Notes under the pieces: model-generated
Database searches by the model: none
Told to the model about the DNA's origin: nothing
The model's input: the letters and a program-made list of their open reading frames with translations, nothing else
Position numbers and translations under genes: made by a program
In this document: piece after piece, positions 37,523 to 46,690 of the stretch
How positions within the stretch are numbered: position 1 is the first letter of the stretch
Layout: every line of letters begins with the position of its first letter
Source: an uncultured Ruminococcus sp.
GTDB taxonomy: Bacteria; Bacillota; Clostridia; Oscillospirales; Acutalibacteraceae
Direction of reading: 5' to 3'
Assembly (NCBI GenBank): GCA_902799245.1
Contig: CADBZY010000007.1
Span: forward strand, 86,367-133,127
DNA length: 46,761 nucleotides

Positions 37523-40060
37523 TTACTTTCTCTTTTTGAATCTTCCGCCGGAAGGTTTGCCGCCGTCGTTATCCAAAGCGGCGGGACGGTCGGAGGAGAT
37601 GGATTTGTTTCCGAAGCCGAGACCGAAATCATCTTCTTCATCGCTGTAGGAAGGGTTGTCGTCTCCGATGGAGATGTCACCGAAATCGCCGGTTGACAGT
37701 GAATTATCCCCGAAGGGGTCGTTCCCGAAGGAACTGTCGCCGAATCCGTCGTTTCCGAAAGAATTGTCGTCAAACCCGTCGTTCCCGAAGGCGCTGTCGT
37801 CAAATCCGTCGTTTCCGAGGGAGTTGTCGCCGAAGCTGTTGGTTCCGAGGGAATTGTCGGAAGGACTGTTCTCGAATCCCTTGTCCGATAACGGGCTGTT
37901 GTCCGCGGGTGTCTCGGCCTGCTTCCGGTCATTTTCCTGCTTGTGGAAATTGAAGTCAAAATTAGCAAAGTGATTGGGGGGGAATTTAGGTTTTTCCGGC
38001 TCGGGAGCAGGTGTCTGCATCGGTTCCGGCGCGGGCTGCGGGGTGTATATAGTCGTTATCGGCTCGGGAGCGGCTTGCTGCGGCTGCACGATCGGCTGTA
38101 CAACCGGCTGCTCCTGCTGGCGTTTGTAGGGCGGTTCATAGGGAGGCTGCGGAGCAGTCCGGCGGGCATCGTCCCGGTTGTAATAGTCCTGGTCTCTGCG
38201 GTCGTCGGTTCTCCAGTCGTCAGTTCTGCGATCGTCAGCTCTGCGGTCATCGGTTCTGCGGTCGTCGGTTCTTCTGCTCCGGCGGTCATCGTAACGGCTG
38301 TCATAACGGTCATCGTAACGGTCGTCATAGCGGTCATCGTAACGGTCGTCATAGCGGTCATCGTAACGGTCATTGTAGCGGCTGTCATAACGGTCGTCAT
38401 AGCGGTCGTCGTAACGGTCACGTCTGCGATCCTCATAACGGTCATCGCGGCGGGCGTCGCGTCTGTCATCGTAATAGCGGCGATCGTCATCGCGTCGGTC
38501 GTCGTCGCGGCGGTGTTCGTTGAATCTGCGACCTTTGCGGCCGGAATCGCGTCGGTCGTCGTAGGAATCGTAGCGGTCGCGGTCACGGTCGCGGTCGCGG
38601 TCGCGGTCACGGTCGCGGTCACGGTCACGGTCGCGGTCACGGTCACGGTCGCGGTCGCGGTCACGGTCACGGTCGCGGTCGCGGTCGCGGTCGCGGTCGC
38701 GGTCACGGTCACGGTCACGGTCACGGTCGCGGTCACGGTCGCGGTCACGGTCGTCTCGGTACCTGCCGTAAGGCTCCTGGGGCGGATAAGACGGATACTG
38801 CGGCGGATATTGCTGGTATTGCGGCGGATAAGAAGGCGGATACTGCCCGTACATCGGCATCGGCATGGGCATTGGCATGGGGTAGGGGATAGGAATCGTC
38901 TGTATCGGCGTGTTACCCGACTGATTCTGTCCGCTGCCCGGAATGACTACCGGATATGGCATCATCTGGTTCACAGGCGCCATAGAATAGGAAGGATACA
39001 TTCCACCGTACGCTATGTATTCCTGATTGGTTTTATCCTGATCGTGGTTCATATAATAGTCGTCCTCGTCTCGGTCATATTTGCCGTATTTATCGTGCTT
39101 ATCATATTTATCGTATTTGTCGTAATTATCGTAATCGTCTTCCCGGTCGTATCTGTCGTAATTGTCATTCCGGCTGTATCTGTCGTTTCTGTCGTACATG
39201 TCAGAACTGTCAAAATCGTCCTGGAGGTCGTAAAATCTGCCTTTGTCAGGCTGCGATTGGAAAGACTGTTCCGAAAGCGGCGGAAGAGGCGGAAGCGGAG
39301 GGGCGTTTCTTTGCTCGGTCACGTGTGCTGGCGCCGGTTCGGGTATCTGTACAGGCTCCGGCTGCGGCGCGAAAACGGAACCGGGACGCAGATCGGGAAG
39401 GAACGAATCGACCTCTTCCTCTGCGGACTCGGCCTTTTTGGGCACTACCTTGACAGGCGCGGGTTTGGGCGGCTCGGGTTGTTCAGGAATGGGTTCCGGT
39501 TCGGGCTGCGGCTCCTCCTTCTGCTTTTTCTTCCGGAACAAAAATCTGGATTCCGGCGGCTTGGAGTGCTCGTCGAAGTATTTGTCAAAATCCTCTGCGG
39601 TCTTGTCCTTGGAGCCGTCGTAGGAAAGCCCCGCGAGCAGATCTCTGGCGGCGTCAGAATCGGAATAGATCGATTGATCGGGATAAACGTCGTCCTCGCT
39701 CTCGTCGTCGTCTACCGGGTCAAAGAGATAGGAAAATTCCGATTCCCTGTTTCTGATGGGCGTGTTGTCTCTTTCCCTGCTGCTGCGGTCACGCGCGGTG
39801 GAGATCATAGTGGAACGGGTAGGATCGAAAATATGCTCGTCGGTCAGTGATTCGTCATTGTCGTCCAGACGTTCCCGTTTGCCGAAGAGTCCCCTTTTAT
39901 GCTTGGGCAGATCAGCGGTTTTTTCCGCGTTTTTCTTTTTGGCTTCCCGCAGCTCTTTGCGGCTGAGTTTTTTGGGCTGTTCGCCGCTGTCCATGTTGTC
40001 CGGGTCTGCTATATCCGTTTCAAAACTGTCGTTGTAGTCGAAATCGTCTTCAAATCCCAT
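37523..40060 (-). CDS. Asp-Arg-repeat intrinsically disordered protein, unknown function
   Basis: 845 aa, no signal peptide, no hydrophobic helix, almost wholly low-complexity. From the N-terminus: acidic segment and a Lys-rich patch (about 25-60), Pro/Glu-rich region (about 180-255), RYDRNDNYDKYDKY segment (about 285-335), PYPMPMPM/QYPPQYPS segment (about 375-430), about 30 DR dipeptides (about 437-496), RYDD repeats, DDRRTDD repeats, Pro/Gln region, then GNDGFDDNSF repeats (about 730-800) and a basic end. Mixed-charge RD tracts recall eukaryotic RNA-binding or condensing proteins; no function is assigned. The other-strand frame also lacks stops, but the ribosome site and neighbours fit this one. 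Confidence 0.8.
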   Translation of the reverse strand: MGFEDDFDYNDSFETDIADPDNMDSGEQPKKLSRKELREAKKKNAEKTADLPKHKRGLFGKRERLDDNDESLTDEHIFDPTRSTMISTARDRSSRERDNTPIRNRESEFSYLFDPVDDDESEDDVYPDQSIYSDSDAARDLLAGLSYDGSKDKTAEDFDKYFDEHSKPPESRFLFRKKKQKEEPQPEPEPIPEQPEPPKPAPVKVVPKKAESAEEEVDSFLPDLRPGSVFAPQPEPVQIPEPAPAHVTEQRNAPPLPPLPPLSEQSFQSQPDKGRFYDLQDDFDSSDMYDRNDRYSRNDNYDRYDREDDYDNYDKYDKYDKHDKYGKYDRDEDDYYMNHDQDKTNQEYIAYGGMYPSYSMAPVNQMMPYPVVIPGSGQNQSGNTPIQTIPIPYPMPMPMPMPMYGQYPPSYPPQYQQYPPQYPSYPPQEPYGRYRDDRDRDRDRDRDRDRDRDRDRDRDRDRDRDRDRDRDRDRDRDRDRDRDRDRDRDRDRDRDRYDSYDDRRDSGRKGRRFNEHRRDDDRRDDDRRYYDDRRDARRDDRYEDRRRDRYDDRYDDRYDSRYNDRYDDRYDDRYDDRYDDRYDDRYDSRYDDRRSRRTDDRRTDDRRADDRRTDDWRTDDRRDQDYYNRDDARRTAPQPPYEPPYKRQQEQPVVQPIVQPQQAAPEPITTIYTPQPAPEPMQTPAPEPEKPKFPPNHFANFDFNFHKQENDRKQAETPADNSPLSDKGFENSPSDNSLGTNSFGDNSLGNDGFDDSAFGNDGFDDNSFGNDGFGDSSFGNDPFGDNSLSTGDFGDISIGDDNPSYSDEEDDFGLGFGNKSISSDRPAALDNDGGKPSGGRFKKRK
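38573..38752 (-). repeat. 30-unit hexanucleotide tandem repeat encoding Asp-Arg
   Basis: Thirty consecutive 6-bp units, GCGGTC or ACGGTC on the plus strand, that is GACCGC or GACCGT in the gene. Exactly two third-position variants alternate without order. An uninterrupted run of this length is prone to slippage; every step keeps the frame. Confidence 0.95.
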
Positions 40061-40117
40061 GTTTATCCTCCGTTTGCGGTAATGGATTGCAACAATTTAT
40101 GATTAACACAAGAGGCC

Positions 40118-42034
40118 TCACCTGCGGCGCTGTCCCTGACGGGCTGTTGCGTGCTCGCTGCCCGGCTCCTGCTTCGGAGTGTAGAATCCGAGCGGCCCGA
40201 ACTTCGGCTTGGGCGGGACATTCTGATGACGTGGCGGCGCACTGTTCGGCATCTGCGGCGGATAGCCTGCGGGTCTTTGTGCTGCCTGCCCCTGCGGCGG
40301 ATAGCCTGCGGGTCTTTGTGCTGCCTGCCCCTGCGGCGGATAGCCTGCGGGTCTTTGTCCTGCCTGTGCCTGCGGCGGATAGCCTGCGGATCTTTGCGCT
40401 GCCTGTGCCTGCCGCATCATCTGCTCCTGCTGACGGCGGTATGCCTTCATCTGCCGCTCATACGCGAGACGCTTCTGCTCGGCGGCGCGGCGGCGTTCCT
40501 CCTCACGGCGGCGGGCTTTCTCCTGTTCCTCTTCGCGGCGCGCCTTCTGCTGCAGACGGACGATCTCTCTGCCGTCGGCGATGCCCTGTTCGGTGGCGCG
40601 GCGAAGCTGTTCCTCCATGTCGCGGCGCTGACGCTGGTGCTCGGTGTATTCACCGCGCGGGTATCTGCGTTCGTTGCCGTAGGGCTTTTCCCGCTGTATA
40701 TAGGCTCCGGGACGGCCGGCGCGGTGGCTGCCGCGGTAGCGTGACTGCTCCGCCAGATCCGCCAGCCGGCTCTGTTCGTCGAGCCATTCGGTATAGTTGT
40801 TTTCCTTTGAATTGATGCGGCTGTAGCCCATGTTCCATTCATACATCAGGGCAGGATCGGTCAGGCCTTCGGGATCAGGCACATGTCCGGGACCTCGCAT
40901 ATCGTGATTGATAATGTCACGCAGCCGCTTGTTGCTGATCTGCACATAGGGGTTGTTGAATTCGCCGGACATGATGCTTTCGCCGAGCACGTTTTTTCCG
41001 GCGCTGAGTTTGCGGCGGGGTTTTGCTATGCGGCGATACCTGTTGTACGGGTCAAAATCAGCGTCGTCGACGTAATATTCCCTGTCGCCGTTTTTAGAGC
41101 GGAATCGGGTGTTTTTTTCCGCTGAGGTGTCCTCATAAATGGTGTCGACGGTGTGCATGACTAACGTGTCGCGGGAAGGTTCCACCACATCCATTTCGCT
41201 CCATTTGCGGCTGTACCGGCCGAAATACGGCATTTCTCTGGAATCGGGAACGAGTCCGTCCTGCTTGGGGATGGCGCCGCGCCAGCTGCCGCAATCGGTC
41301 ATGCCTTCGATGTCATAGGTGTCCTCCGCCGTGTAGAAATCCTCCGCGGAGCCGTCCGCGCTTCGCACGTCGTATATGCCGCGGCGCGGGCGTCGGTTTT
41401 TCGCGCGGCTGTCAATGCCGGATTTGGCGTCCTCTATGTCGCGCTGCCTGCGGATATCCGCCATGATCGCCTCGGGAGATTCCTTGTTTTCCTCGGGAAG
41501 CATTTTTTCCACTTCCGCGCGGCGCTGGTCAACGGGCGTATTCAGACGGTTGTAGGAGCGGAGTTTTACCTCGCGCTTTTTGAAGCGGGAATTTTCGCTG
41601 TCGCCGTAGAGATAGGACAGATCCTCGGGAAGTTCCTCCTTGATGTCGGCGAGTGCGTTGTATTTCAGCCTGTCGAGGGTGATGTTGGAAAGAGTGCTGC
41701 CTATGCTGCCTATGGGGCGGTAATTGTCGGTGTAGGCGTTGTCGTCGAGACGCGAGGTCAGCTGGTCGGCGTCGATGATGTCCTTTTTCAGGTCAAAGGC
41801 GAAGCGGTTTTCTTTGGACTTGCCGGCGCCTTTGCTGTGTACACTGATTTTAAGCCCCTTGTCGTCGTCAAACATGGAAGGATCCAGCTCGAAGTTTGCC
41901 TTGTCGCCGTGCCATGTGCCGTTGTTCCAGCGCTCGTGCGCCTCGTCCATGGTGACGAAGGTCGAAAAGCGCGCCTCATCGGTTTGGTTGTCCACATACG
42001 GGTTTTCAAAAGGCTTTCTGAATTCCTCTGCCAT
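40118..42034 (-). CDS. Charged coiled-coil protein with 13-residue repeats, unknown function
   Basis: 638 aa, no signal peptide. The N-terminal ~410 residues are charged and Tyr/Asp/Arg-rich without known motifs. About 440-530 form a strongly predicted coiled coil (MEEQLRRATEQGIADGREI, ARREEEQEKARRREEERRRA). Then four 13-residue units (GQAAQRPAGYPPQ type, 39 bp each) and a Pro-rich end. AAAAGGAGAG precedes the ATG. It lies 57 nt upstream of the RD-repeat gene and 79 nt after rlmB on the same strand, so it is probably part of the same transcript. Overall a scaffold-like composition. Confidence 0.78.
   Translation of the reverse strand: MAEEFRKPFENPYVDNQTDEARFSTFVTMDEAHERWNNGTWHGDKANFELDPSMFDDDKGLKISVHSKGAGKSKENRFAFDLKKDIIDADQLTSRLDDNAYTDNYRPIGSIGSTLSNITLDRLKYNALADIKEELPEDLSYLYGDSENSRFKKREVKLRSYNRLNTPVDQRRAEVEKMLPEENKESPEAIMADIRRQRDIEDAKSGIDSRAKNRRPRRGIYDVRSADGSAEDFYTAEDTYDIEGMTDCGSWRGAIPKQDGLVPDSREMPYFGRYSRKWSEMDVVEPSRDTLVMHTVDTIYEDTSAEKNTRFRSKNGDREYYVDDADFDPYNRYRRIAKPRRKLSAGKNVLGESIMSGEFNNPYVQISNKRLRDIINHDMRGPGHVPDPEGLTDPALMYEWNMGYSRINSKENNYTEWLDEQSRLADLAEQSRYRGSHRAGRPGAYIQREKPYGNERRYPRGEYTEHQRQRRDMEEQLRRATEQGIADGREIVRLQQKARREEEQEKARRREEERRRAAEQKRLAYERQMKAYRRQQEQMMRQAQAAQRSAGYPPQAQAGQRPAGYPPQGQAAQRPAGYPPQGQAAQRPAGYPPQMPNSAPPRHQNVPPKPKFGPLGFYTPKQEPGSEHATARQGQRRR
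40253..40408 (-). repeat. 39-bp tandem repeat, four units
   Basis: Four consecutive units beginning CTGCGGCGGATAGCCTGCGG on the plus strand encode Q[AG]Q/AAQRPAGYPPQ-type units of the coiled-coil protein; the middle two are nearly identical. Confidence 0.92.
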
Positions 42035-42057
42035 TTTCCCTTTTCTCTCCTTTTTTA

Positions 42058-42122
42058 TACTTTCTACCTGTAAATCTTCTATCTACTACCTTCAACCTAC
42101 TACCTACTACCTACTACCTTGA
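42058..42122 (-). repeat. Post-stop 7-bp repeat after rlmB
   Basis: On the gene strand the TAG stop (42116-42114) is at once followed by repeats of TAGGTAG type (CTACTAC on the plus strand) through about 42090, then degenerate copies. It occupies the gap to the coiled-coil gene. Confidence 0.75.
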
Positions 42123-43022
42123 CCCTTCACCCTGATTGTACGCCTGAATGCCGCTTCGCTGGCGGGTGATTTCGTAGATGACGATGGCGCAGGCTACCGA
42201 GGCGTTGAGGGAATTGATGCTGCCCATCATGGGGAGCGAAAGCACGCCGTCGCACTTCTCGCGCACCAGTCGGCTGACGCCGCTGTCCTCGCCGCCGATT
42301 ACCAGACCGATGGCGCCGGTCAGGTCGCCGGAGCACCAGGACTGCCCGTCCATATCGGCGCAGTAGATCCAGAGTCCGCGTTTTTTCAGGTCGTCGATGC
42401 AGGCGGAAAGGTTCGCCACTCTCGCAACCGGCATGTATTCCAGCGCACCGGCGGACGCCTTGCCCACCGCCCATGTCAGTCCGACGGCGCGGCGCTTGGG
42501 AATGATGACGCCGTGCACGCCGGCGGCTTCGGCTGTGCGGATGATCGCGCCTAAATTGTGCGGGTCTTCGATGCCGTCGCAGAGGATGACAAAGGGAGCT
42601 TCTCCCCGGCTTTCGGCCAGCGCGAAGATGTCGTCGATTGCGGCGTACTCGTGTACCGCCGTGAGCGCGGCGATGCCCTGATGACTGCCGCCGCACATGG
42701 CTTCCAGCTTGGCGGGTGAAACTTCCTTGACGGTGATATTCATTTCCCGCGCCAGGGCGATGATCTGACCGAAGGAGCGTCCGCTGCTGTCGGTGGAACG
42801 CGCCACGAGCAGCGACTCGATGGGTCGGCCGCTTCTGAGCGCCTCGGTGACGGCGTTGCGTCCCGTGATGAGGTCGCTGTGCTTTTCGCGTTTTTCTTCG
42901 GATTCTCCGGTTTCCATGTTTTCTCTGCTTTCTCTGCTTTCTCTGTCCCGGAAACTCTTTTCTCTGTTTTCCTTATCCCTGTATCTGCGGTTCTTTCCGT
43001 TCTGTTCTCTGTTGTCGCTCAA
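42114..43022 (-). CDS. rlmB: 23S rRNA 2'-O-methyltransferase (RlmB/TrmH family)
   Basis: 302 aa SPOUT enzyme that methylates a 23S rRNA ribose. Substrate-binding domain from LITGRNAVTEALRSGRPIE (about 52), then knot motif 1 DGIEDPHNLGAIIRTAEAAG (about 150), motif 2 GLVIGGEDSGVSR and motif 3 LPMMGSINSLNASVA. It is about 50 residues longer than usual because of an N-terminal tail rich in Arg/Glu/Asp (RDKENREKSFRDRESRESRE), resembling the RD-rich protein encoded two genes downstream. TTG 43022 follows CAGGAGTG by 10 nt. First gene of the probable four-gene unit. Confidence 0.93.
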   Translation of the reverse strand: MSDNREQNGKNRRYRDKENREKSFRDRESRESRENMETGESEEKREKHSDLITGRNAVTEALRSGRPIESLLVARSTDSSGRSFGQIIALAREMNITVKEVSPAKLEAMCGGSHQGIAALTAVHEYAAIDDIFALAESRGEAPFVILCDGIEDPHNLGAIIRTAEAAGVHGVIIPKRRAVGLTWAVGKASAGALEYMPVARVANLSACIDDLKKRGLWIYCADMDGQSWCSGDLTGAIGLVIGGEDSGVSRLVREKCDGVLSLPMMGSINSLNASVACAIVIYEITRQRSGIQAYNQGEGSR

Positions 43023-43117
43023 ATAAAAGACACTCCTGACATTTTACTACTATTGACACTACCGTAAACTATATCATATCATAAATCCCGCGGCAGAAAA
43101 TATATTTTTTATGAATT

Positions 43118-43148
43118 GTGGGTGAATTTTATCGGGAAATTTACCCAC
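43118..43148. repeat. 12-bp inverted repeat in the rlmB/BspA-like divergent gap
   Basis: GTGGGTGAATTT (43118-43129) with AAATTTACCCAC (43137-43148), one G-U pair, 7-nt loop. No T tract after it on either strand; it lies about 95 nt from the rlmB start and 118 nt from the next promoter. Confidence 0.65.
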
Positions 43149-43229
43149 GCGTCCGGCGGAAAATTGTCTTGCAATCAAGCTATGCCACATGACGACACTT
43201 TTCACTTGTTTATAAAATATTTGTTTGAT

Positions 43230-43294
43230 TTGACATTGTTAAATAATTGTCAATCGAAAAAATTATTGACAATTTATAAAAAATCAGGTAAAAT
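43230..43294 (+). promoter_or_regulatory. Consensus promoter overlapped by an inverted-repeat operator
   Basis: TTGACA (43266-43271), 17-bp spacer, TAAAAT (43289-43294). The -35 box lies within the right arm of AATTGTCAAT (43245-43254) / ATTGACAATT (43265-43274), a perfect 10-bp inverted repeat; another TTGACA half-site begins at 43230. A repressor binding here would block the promoter. Confidence 0.78.
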
Positions 43295-43384
43295 AAATTG
43301 TGTATGGGATATTTTAAGGGGACAAATATCCCGATAATTGTTTTTTTCACCTGAAAAATCTTTTGAAAGTGAGGTAATCAAGCA

Positions 43385-46300
43385 ATGAAAAAAACACTGA
43401 GAAGCCTGTCGCTGATCGCGGCGTTTGCCCTGATGGCGACTATCATTCCGCTGCTTCGCGGAGGCGGGCTCACCGCTTACGCCGACAGCCCGTTTGTAGT
43501 CAGCAGCGCCGGCGCTCTGACCGGGTACACCGGCACCGACGCCACAGTGACCATCCCCAGTTCTGTTGACGGCGTCACCGTCACCAAGATCGCGTCAACC
43601 GCGTTCCAGACGTCGCACGACATGACCAAGATCGTCATTCCCACATCGGTCACGACCATCGACAACACCGCCTTTGACAGGTGCTCCAAGCTGAAGGAAT
43701 TCAGCGTCTCGGGCAACAGTTACTTTACCACTACCGAGGGCGGCGTTCTTTTCACCAAGGATCTGAAAAAGATCGTCAAGTATCCCGCAGGAAGAACCAG
43801 CACTTCCTTCAAGATTCCCTCAAGCGTTACCACCATTGGCAATTCTTCTTTCTACAAGGCGAATAACCTCACCAGCGTGACCGTGCAGTCGGGCGTCACC
43901 ACGATTGAAACGTGGGGCTTCTGCGCGATGGACAAACTGAAAACCATTTCTCTGCCCAGCACGCTGCAGACAATCGGCGCCTATGCTTTTTCCAGCGACA
44001 AAGCCATGACGAGCATCACGATTCCCGCTTCCGTCAAAAAGATCAATAAATGCGCCTTTAACGAATGTACCGGTTTGAAGACCGTTACCATGGGCAGTTC
44101 CGTTGAAGAGATAGGCGAAAGCGCTTTTGTCGGCTGCACCAGCCTGACGTACATCACGATCCCCGAAAGCGTCACCAAAATCGGAAAGTATGCTTTCTCC
44201 GGCTGTACCGCTATGAAGTACATCAGCATCAACTCCAAGGCTCCCACCATTATGGCAGGCGGCGATATTCTCCAGAGCTGCCCCATTGAGGCGTTCAGCT
44301 ACATCGGCGGCTATACCGACTGGAACGATTCCGGCTGGAAGTACATTACCTGTCTGAACACGGACGAGGTCGGTAATTATCTTAACCAGAATGTTGTCGA
44401 TAAAGTGTTCAAGGGCTTCACCACCTACGGCACTTCCCATTCCATCGCCGATTTTGTCACCACGATCGGCTCGGGCGCGTTCGACACCAATGGCGACATG
44501 GCTTCCCTCGGTCTGCCGGCTTCGCTTGTCTCCTATAACAAGGATGTTTTTGACAAGTGCACCAACCTTCAGTCATTTGTGATCGATTCGAGCAATACCA
44601 AGTTCAAGACAACTGACGGCGTGCTTTACAGCAAGGACGGCAAGACGCTGATCCGTTACCCCATCGCCAAATCCGGCACCTCTTTTACTGTTCCCTCCAC
44701 CGTTACCACGATCGGCTACTCCGCTTTCTACAAGAACGCCAATCTCACAAAGGTTGTCATGAATTCTCCGGTCGCGGTGATCGACGAGTATGCGTTTGAC
44801 GCTTCCCATCTGACCGCCATTGATATTCCCTCGTCCGTCACCACCGTCAAAAAATACGCCTTTGGCAGCATCAACGGCACGATTTCCAAGGTGACCATCA
44901 GAGTGCCGGACACGACGGTTGACAGCACCGCGTTCAGCGGCGACACCATCACGGATCTTTGCTTCGGCGGATATAGCGACGACTGGAATTCGTCCAGCTG
45001 GAAGACCGCCCTCACCGACAAATACACCAATATCCACTATTGGTATTGGGTTTCCAACGGCAAGCTTCTGGAATACTTCGGCTACTCCACCGGCTTTGCG
45101 GTTCCCTCCGGCGTTACGGAAATATCCTCCGGCGCTTTCTCCCGTTCGCCCCAGATGAACGCGATTACCATTTCCGAAACCGTCACCACCATTCCCGCCT
45201 CCACCTTTGACGCGCTCAAATCGCTTACCGCCATCAATGTAAACGCCAACAACACCACCTTCAAGTCGGACGGCGGCATACTTTTCACCAAGGACGGCAA
45301 GACCATTCTCCGTTACCCCATCGCCAAGACCGGCACGAGCTATTCTATTCCCACCACCGTCACCACCATCGGCAACTCCGCTTTCTACTGGGTCAGAAAC
45401 CTCGAAAGCATCACGATTCCGAGCAGTGTGACCAAGGTGGAAGCCTACGGCTTCGACTCCTGCCCCAAGATCAAGATCATCACCATTCCGAGCAAGGTGA
45501 CCACCATCGGCTATCGCGGTTTCGGTTACATGACCGGTCTGAAATACCTCAATATTCAGGCAAAGACTCCCACTACCGTTGACGCGGACGCCTTCAAGGG
45601 TACCACCGGCATCAGCACGATGACCTACATCGGCACTTCTTCGGAATTCAGCTCTTCCAAGTGGGGCAGCCTCACCAATGTTTCCGGCAAGACCAAGTAC
45701 TGCAATTCGGAAGTGAACGATTACACCATCGTCAAGTTCAACAACAGCACGGCCACTTCCGTCAATCTGCCCGAATTTGCCACCTATATCAAAAACGGCG
45801 CGCTTCCCACTACCCTCACTTCGGTCACTCTGCCCAAGGCGCTGACCGGCTATGACGCATACCTCTTCGACAGCTGCAAAGCGCTCACCGCGATTTACGT
45901 ACAGAGCGGCAGCACCAATTTCAAGAGCGTAAGCGGCGTGCTCTACAGCTACGACGGCAAGACGCTGATGCGTTACCCCATCGCCAAGGCGTCCGAAAGC
46001 TACAGCATTCCGGATACTGTGACAAAGATTGCCAATTCCGCATTCTATCAGTGTAAGAATATCAAGCATCTCACGGTTCCTTCTTCAGTGACAAATATTG
46101 ACAACTACGGTCTTGCCACTGGAAATGTATTAACCACTCTCAACATCAATGCAAAGAATTCCACCATTGCTTCAACCAACGCGTTCAGCAGCACCACCGT
46201 TACCACCGTCAATTACAACGGCACCCTGACCGAGTGGAACGCTTCCAACTGGAAGAGCGTGCTCAGCGGCAAGTACACCAATCTCAACACCCTCCCCGAT

Positions 46301-46690
46301 ATCACGATCACCAAGCAGCCCCAGAGCAAGACCATCACCGAGGGTGAGAGCCTTACCCTTGAAGTCAAGGCGACAGGCAACAATCTGACCTATCAGTGGT
46401 ACTTCAAGAAGTCCGGTCAATCGTCCTTCAGCGAGTGGAAGAACCGCACCAACGCGACCGAGACTGTCACGCCCAATTCCTCATGGAACGGCATTCAGCT
46501 CTACTGCGTCATCAAGGACGCGGACGGCAATTCCGTAAGAAGCAACACCGTCACGATCACCGTCAACGCGGCTGCCTTTGCCATCACCCAGCAGCCGACC
46601 AATCAGTACATTGTTCTCGGCAAGCCCGTCACCGTTTCTGTCAAGGCAACCGGCAGCGGACTGCAGGGTAAAAGCATTTACTTTTATTAG
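43385..46690 (+). CDS. BspA-like leucine-rich-repeat surface protein, 3' end disrupted
   Basis: 1101 aa as read. Signal peptide (MKKTLRSLSLIAAFALMATI), then about 900 residues of LRR_5/BspA-type repeats (IPSSVTTIGNSSFYKANNLT) arranged in larger blocks with GGVLFTKDxKTIxRYPIAK elements, which recur four times. From about residue 980, Ig-like modules begin (ITKQPQSKTITEGES, LTYQWYFKKSG, WNGIQLYC). The second module runs KPVTVSVKATGSGLQ and then breaks to GKSIYFY and a stop where YQWYYKK would be expected. So the gene originally ran on and the last few residues come from inserted DNA. Such proteins act in adhesion and binding. ATG follows GTGAGG by about 10 nt. Confidence 0.87.
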   Translation: MKKTLRSLSLIAAFALMATIIPLLRGGGLTAYADSPFVVSSAGALTGYTGTDATVTIPSSVDGVTVTKIASTAFQTSHDMTKIVIPTSVTTIDNTAFDRCSKLKEFSVSGNSYFTTTEGGVLFTKDLKKIVKYPAGRTSTSFKIPSSVTTIGNSSFYKANNLTSVTVQSGVTTIETWGFCAMDKLKTISLPSTLQTIGAYAFSSDKAMTSITIPASVKKINKCAFNECTGLKTVTMGSSVEEIGESAFVGCTSLTYITIPESVTKIGKYAFSGCTAMKYISINSKAPTIMAGGDILQSCPIEAFSYIGGYTDWNDSGWKYITCLNTDEVGNYLNQNVVDKVFKGFTTYGTSHSIADFVTTIGSGAFDTNGDMASLGLPASLVSYNKDVFDKCTNLQSFVIDSSNTKFKTTDGVLYSKDGKTLIRYPIAKSGTSFTVPSTVTTIGYSAFYKNANLTKVVMNSPVAVIDEYAFDASHLTAIDIPSSVTTVKKYAFGSINGTISKVTIRVPDTTVDSTAFSGDTITDLCFGGYSDDWNSSSWKTALTDKYTNIHYWYWVSNGKLLEYFGYSTGFAVPSGVTEISSGAFSRSPQMNAITISETVTTIPASTFDALKSLTAINVNANNTTFKSDGGILFTKDGKTILRYPIAKTGTSYSIPTTVTTIGNSAFYWVRNLESITIPSSVTKVEAYGFDSCPKIKIITIPSKVTTIGYRGFGYMTGLKYLNIQAKTPTTVDADAFKGTTGISTMTYIGTSSEFSSSKWGSLTNVSGKTKYCNSEVNDYTIVKFNNSTATSVNLPEFATYIKNGALPTTLTSVTLPKALTGYDAYLFDSCKALTAIYVQSGSTNFKSVSGVLYSYDGKTLMRYPIAKASESYSIPDTVTKIANSAFYQCKNIKHLTVPSSVTNIDNYGLATGNVLTTLNINAKNSTIASTNAFSSTTVTTVNYNGTLTEWNASNWKSVLSGKYTNLNTLPDITITKQPQSKTITEGESLTLEVKATGNNLTYQWYFKKSGQSSFSEWKNRTNATETVTPNSSWNGIQLYCVIKDADGNSVRSNTVTITVNAAAFAITQQPTNQYIVLGKPVTVSVKATGSGLQGKSIYFY

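Noticed and set aside
38573-38752. CRISPR-like array
   Set aside because: Units are 6 bp and contiguous with no spacers; it is a coding microsatellite.
37943-39850. 635-codon plus-strand frame full of Ala/Val/Thr opposite the RD-repeat gene
   Set aside because: It is the mirror of the GAC-CGC repeats; it has no ribosome site and its composition follows from the repeats on the other strand.
44573-46069. Long minus-strand frame over the BspA-like gene
   Set aside because: Gly/Asp-rich shadow of the repeat gene, without a start signal.
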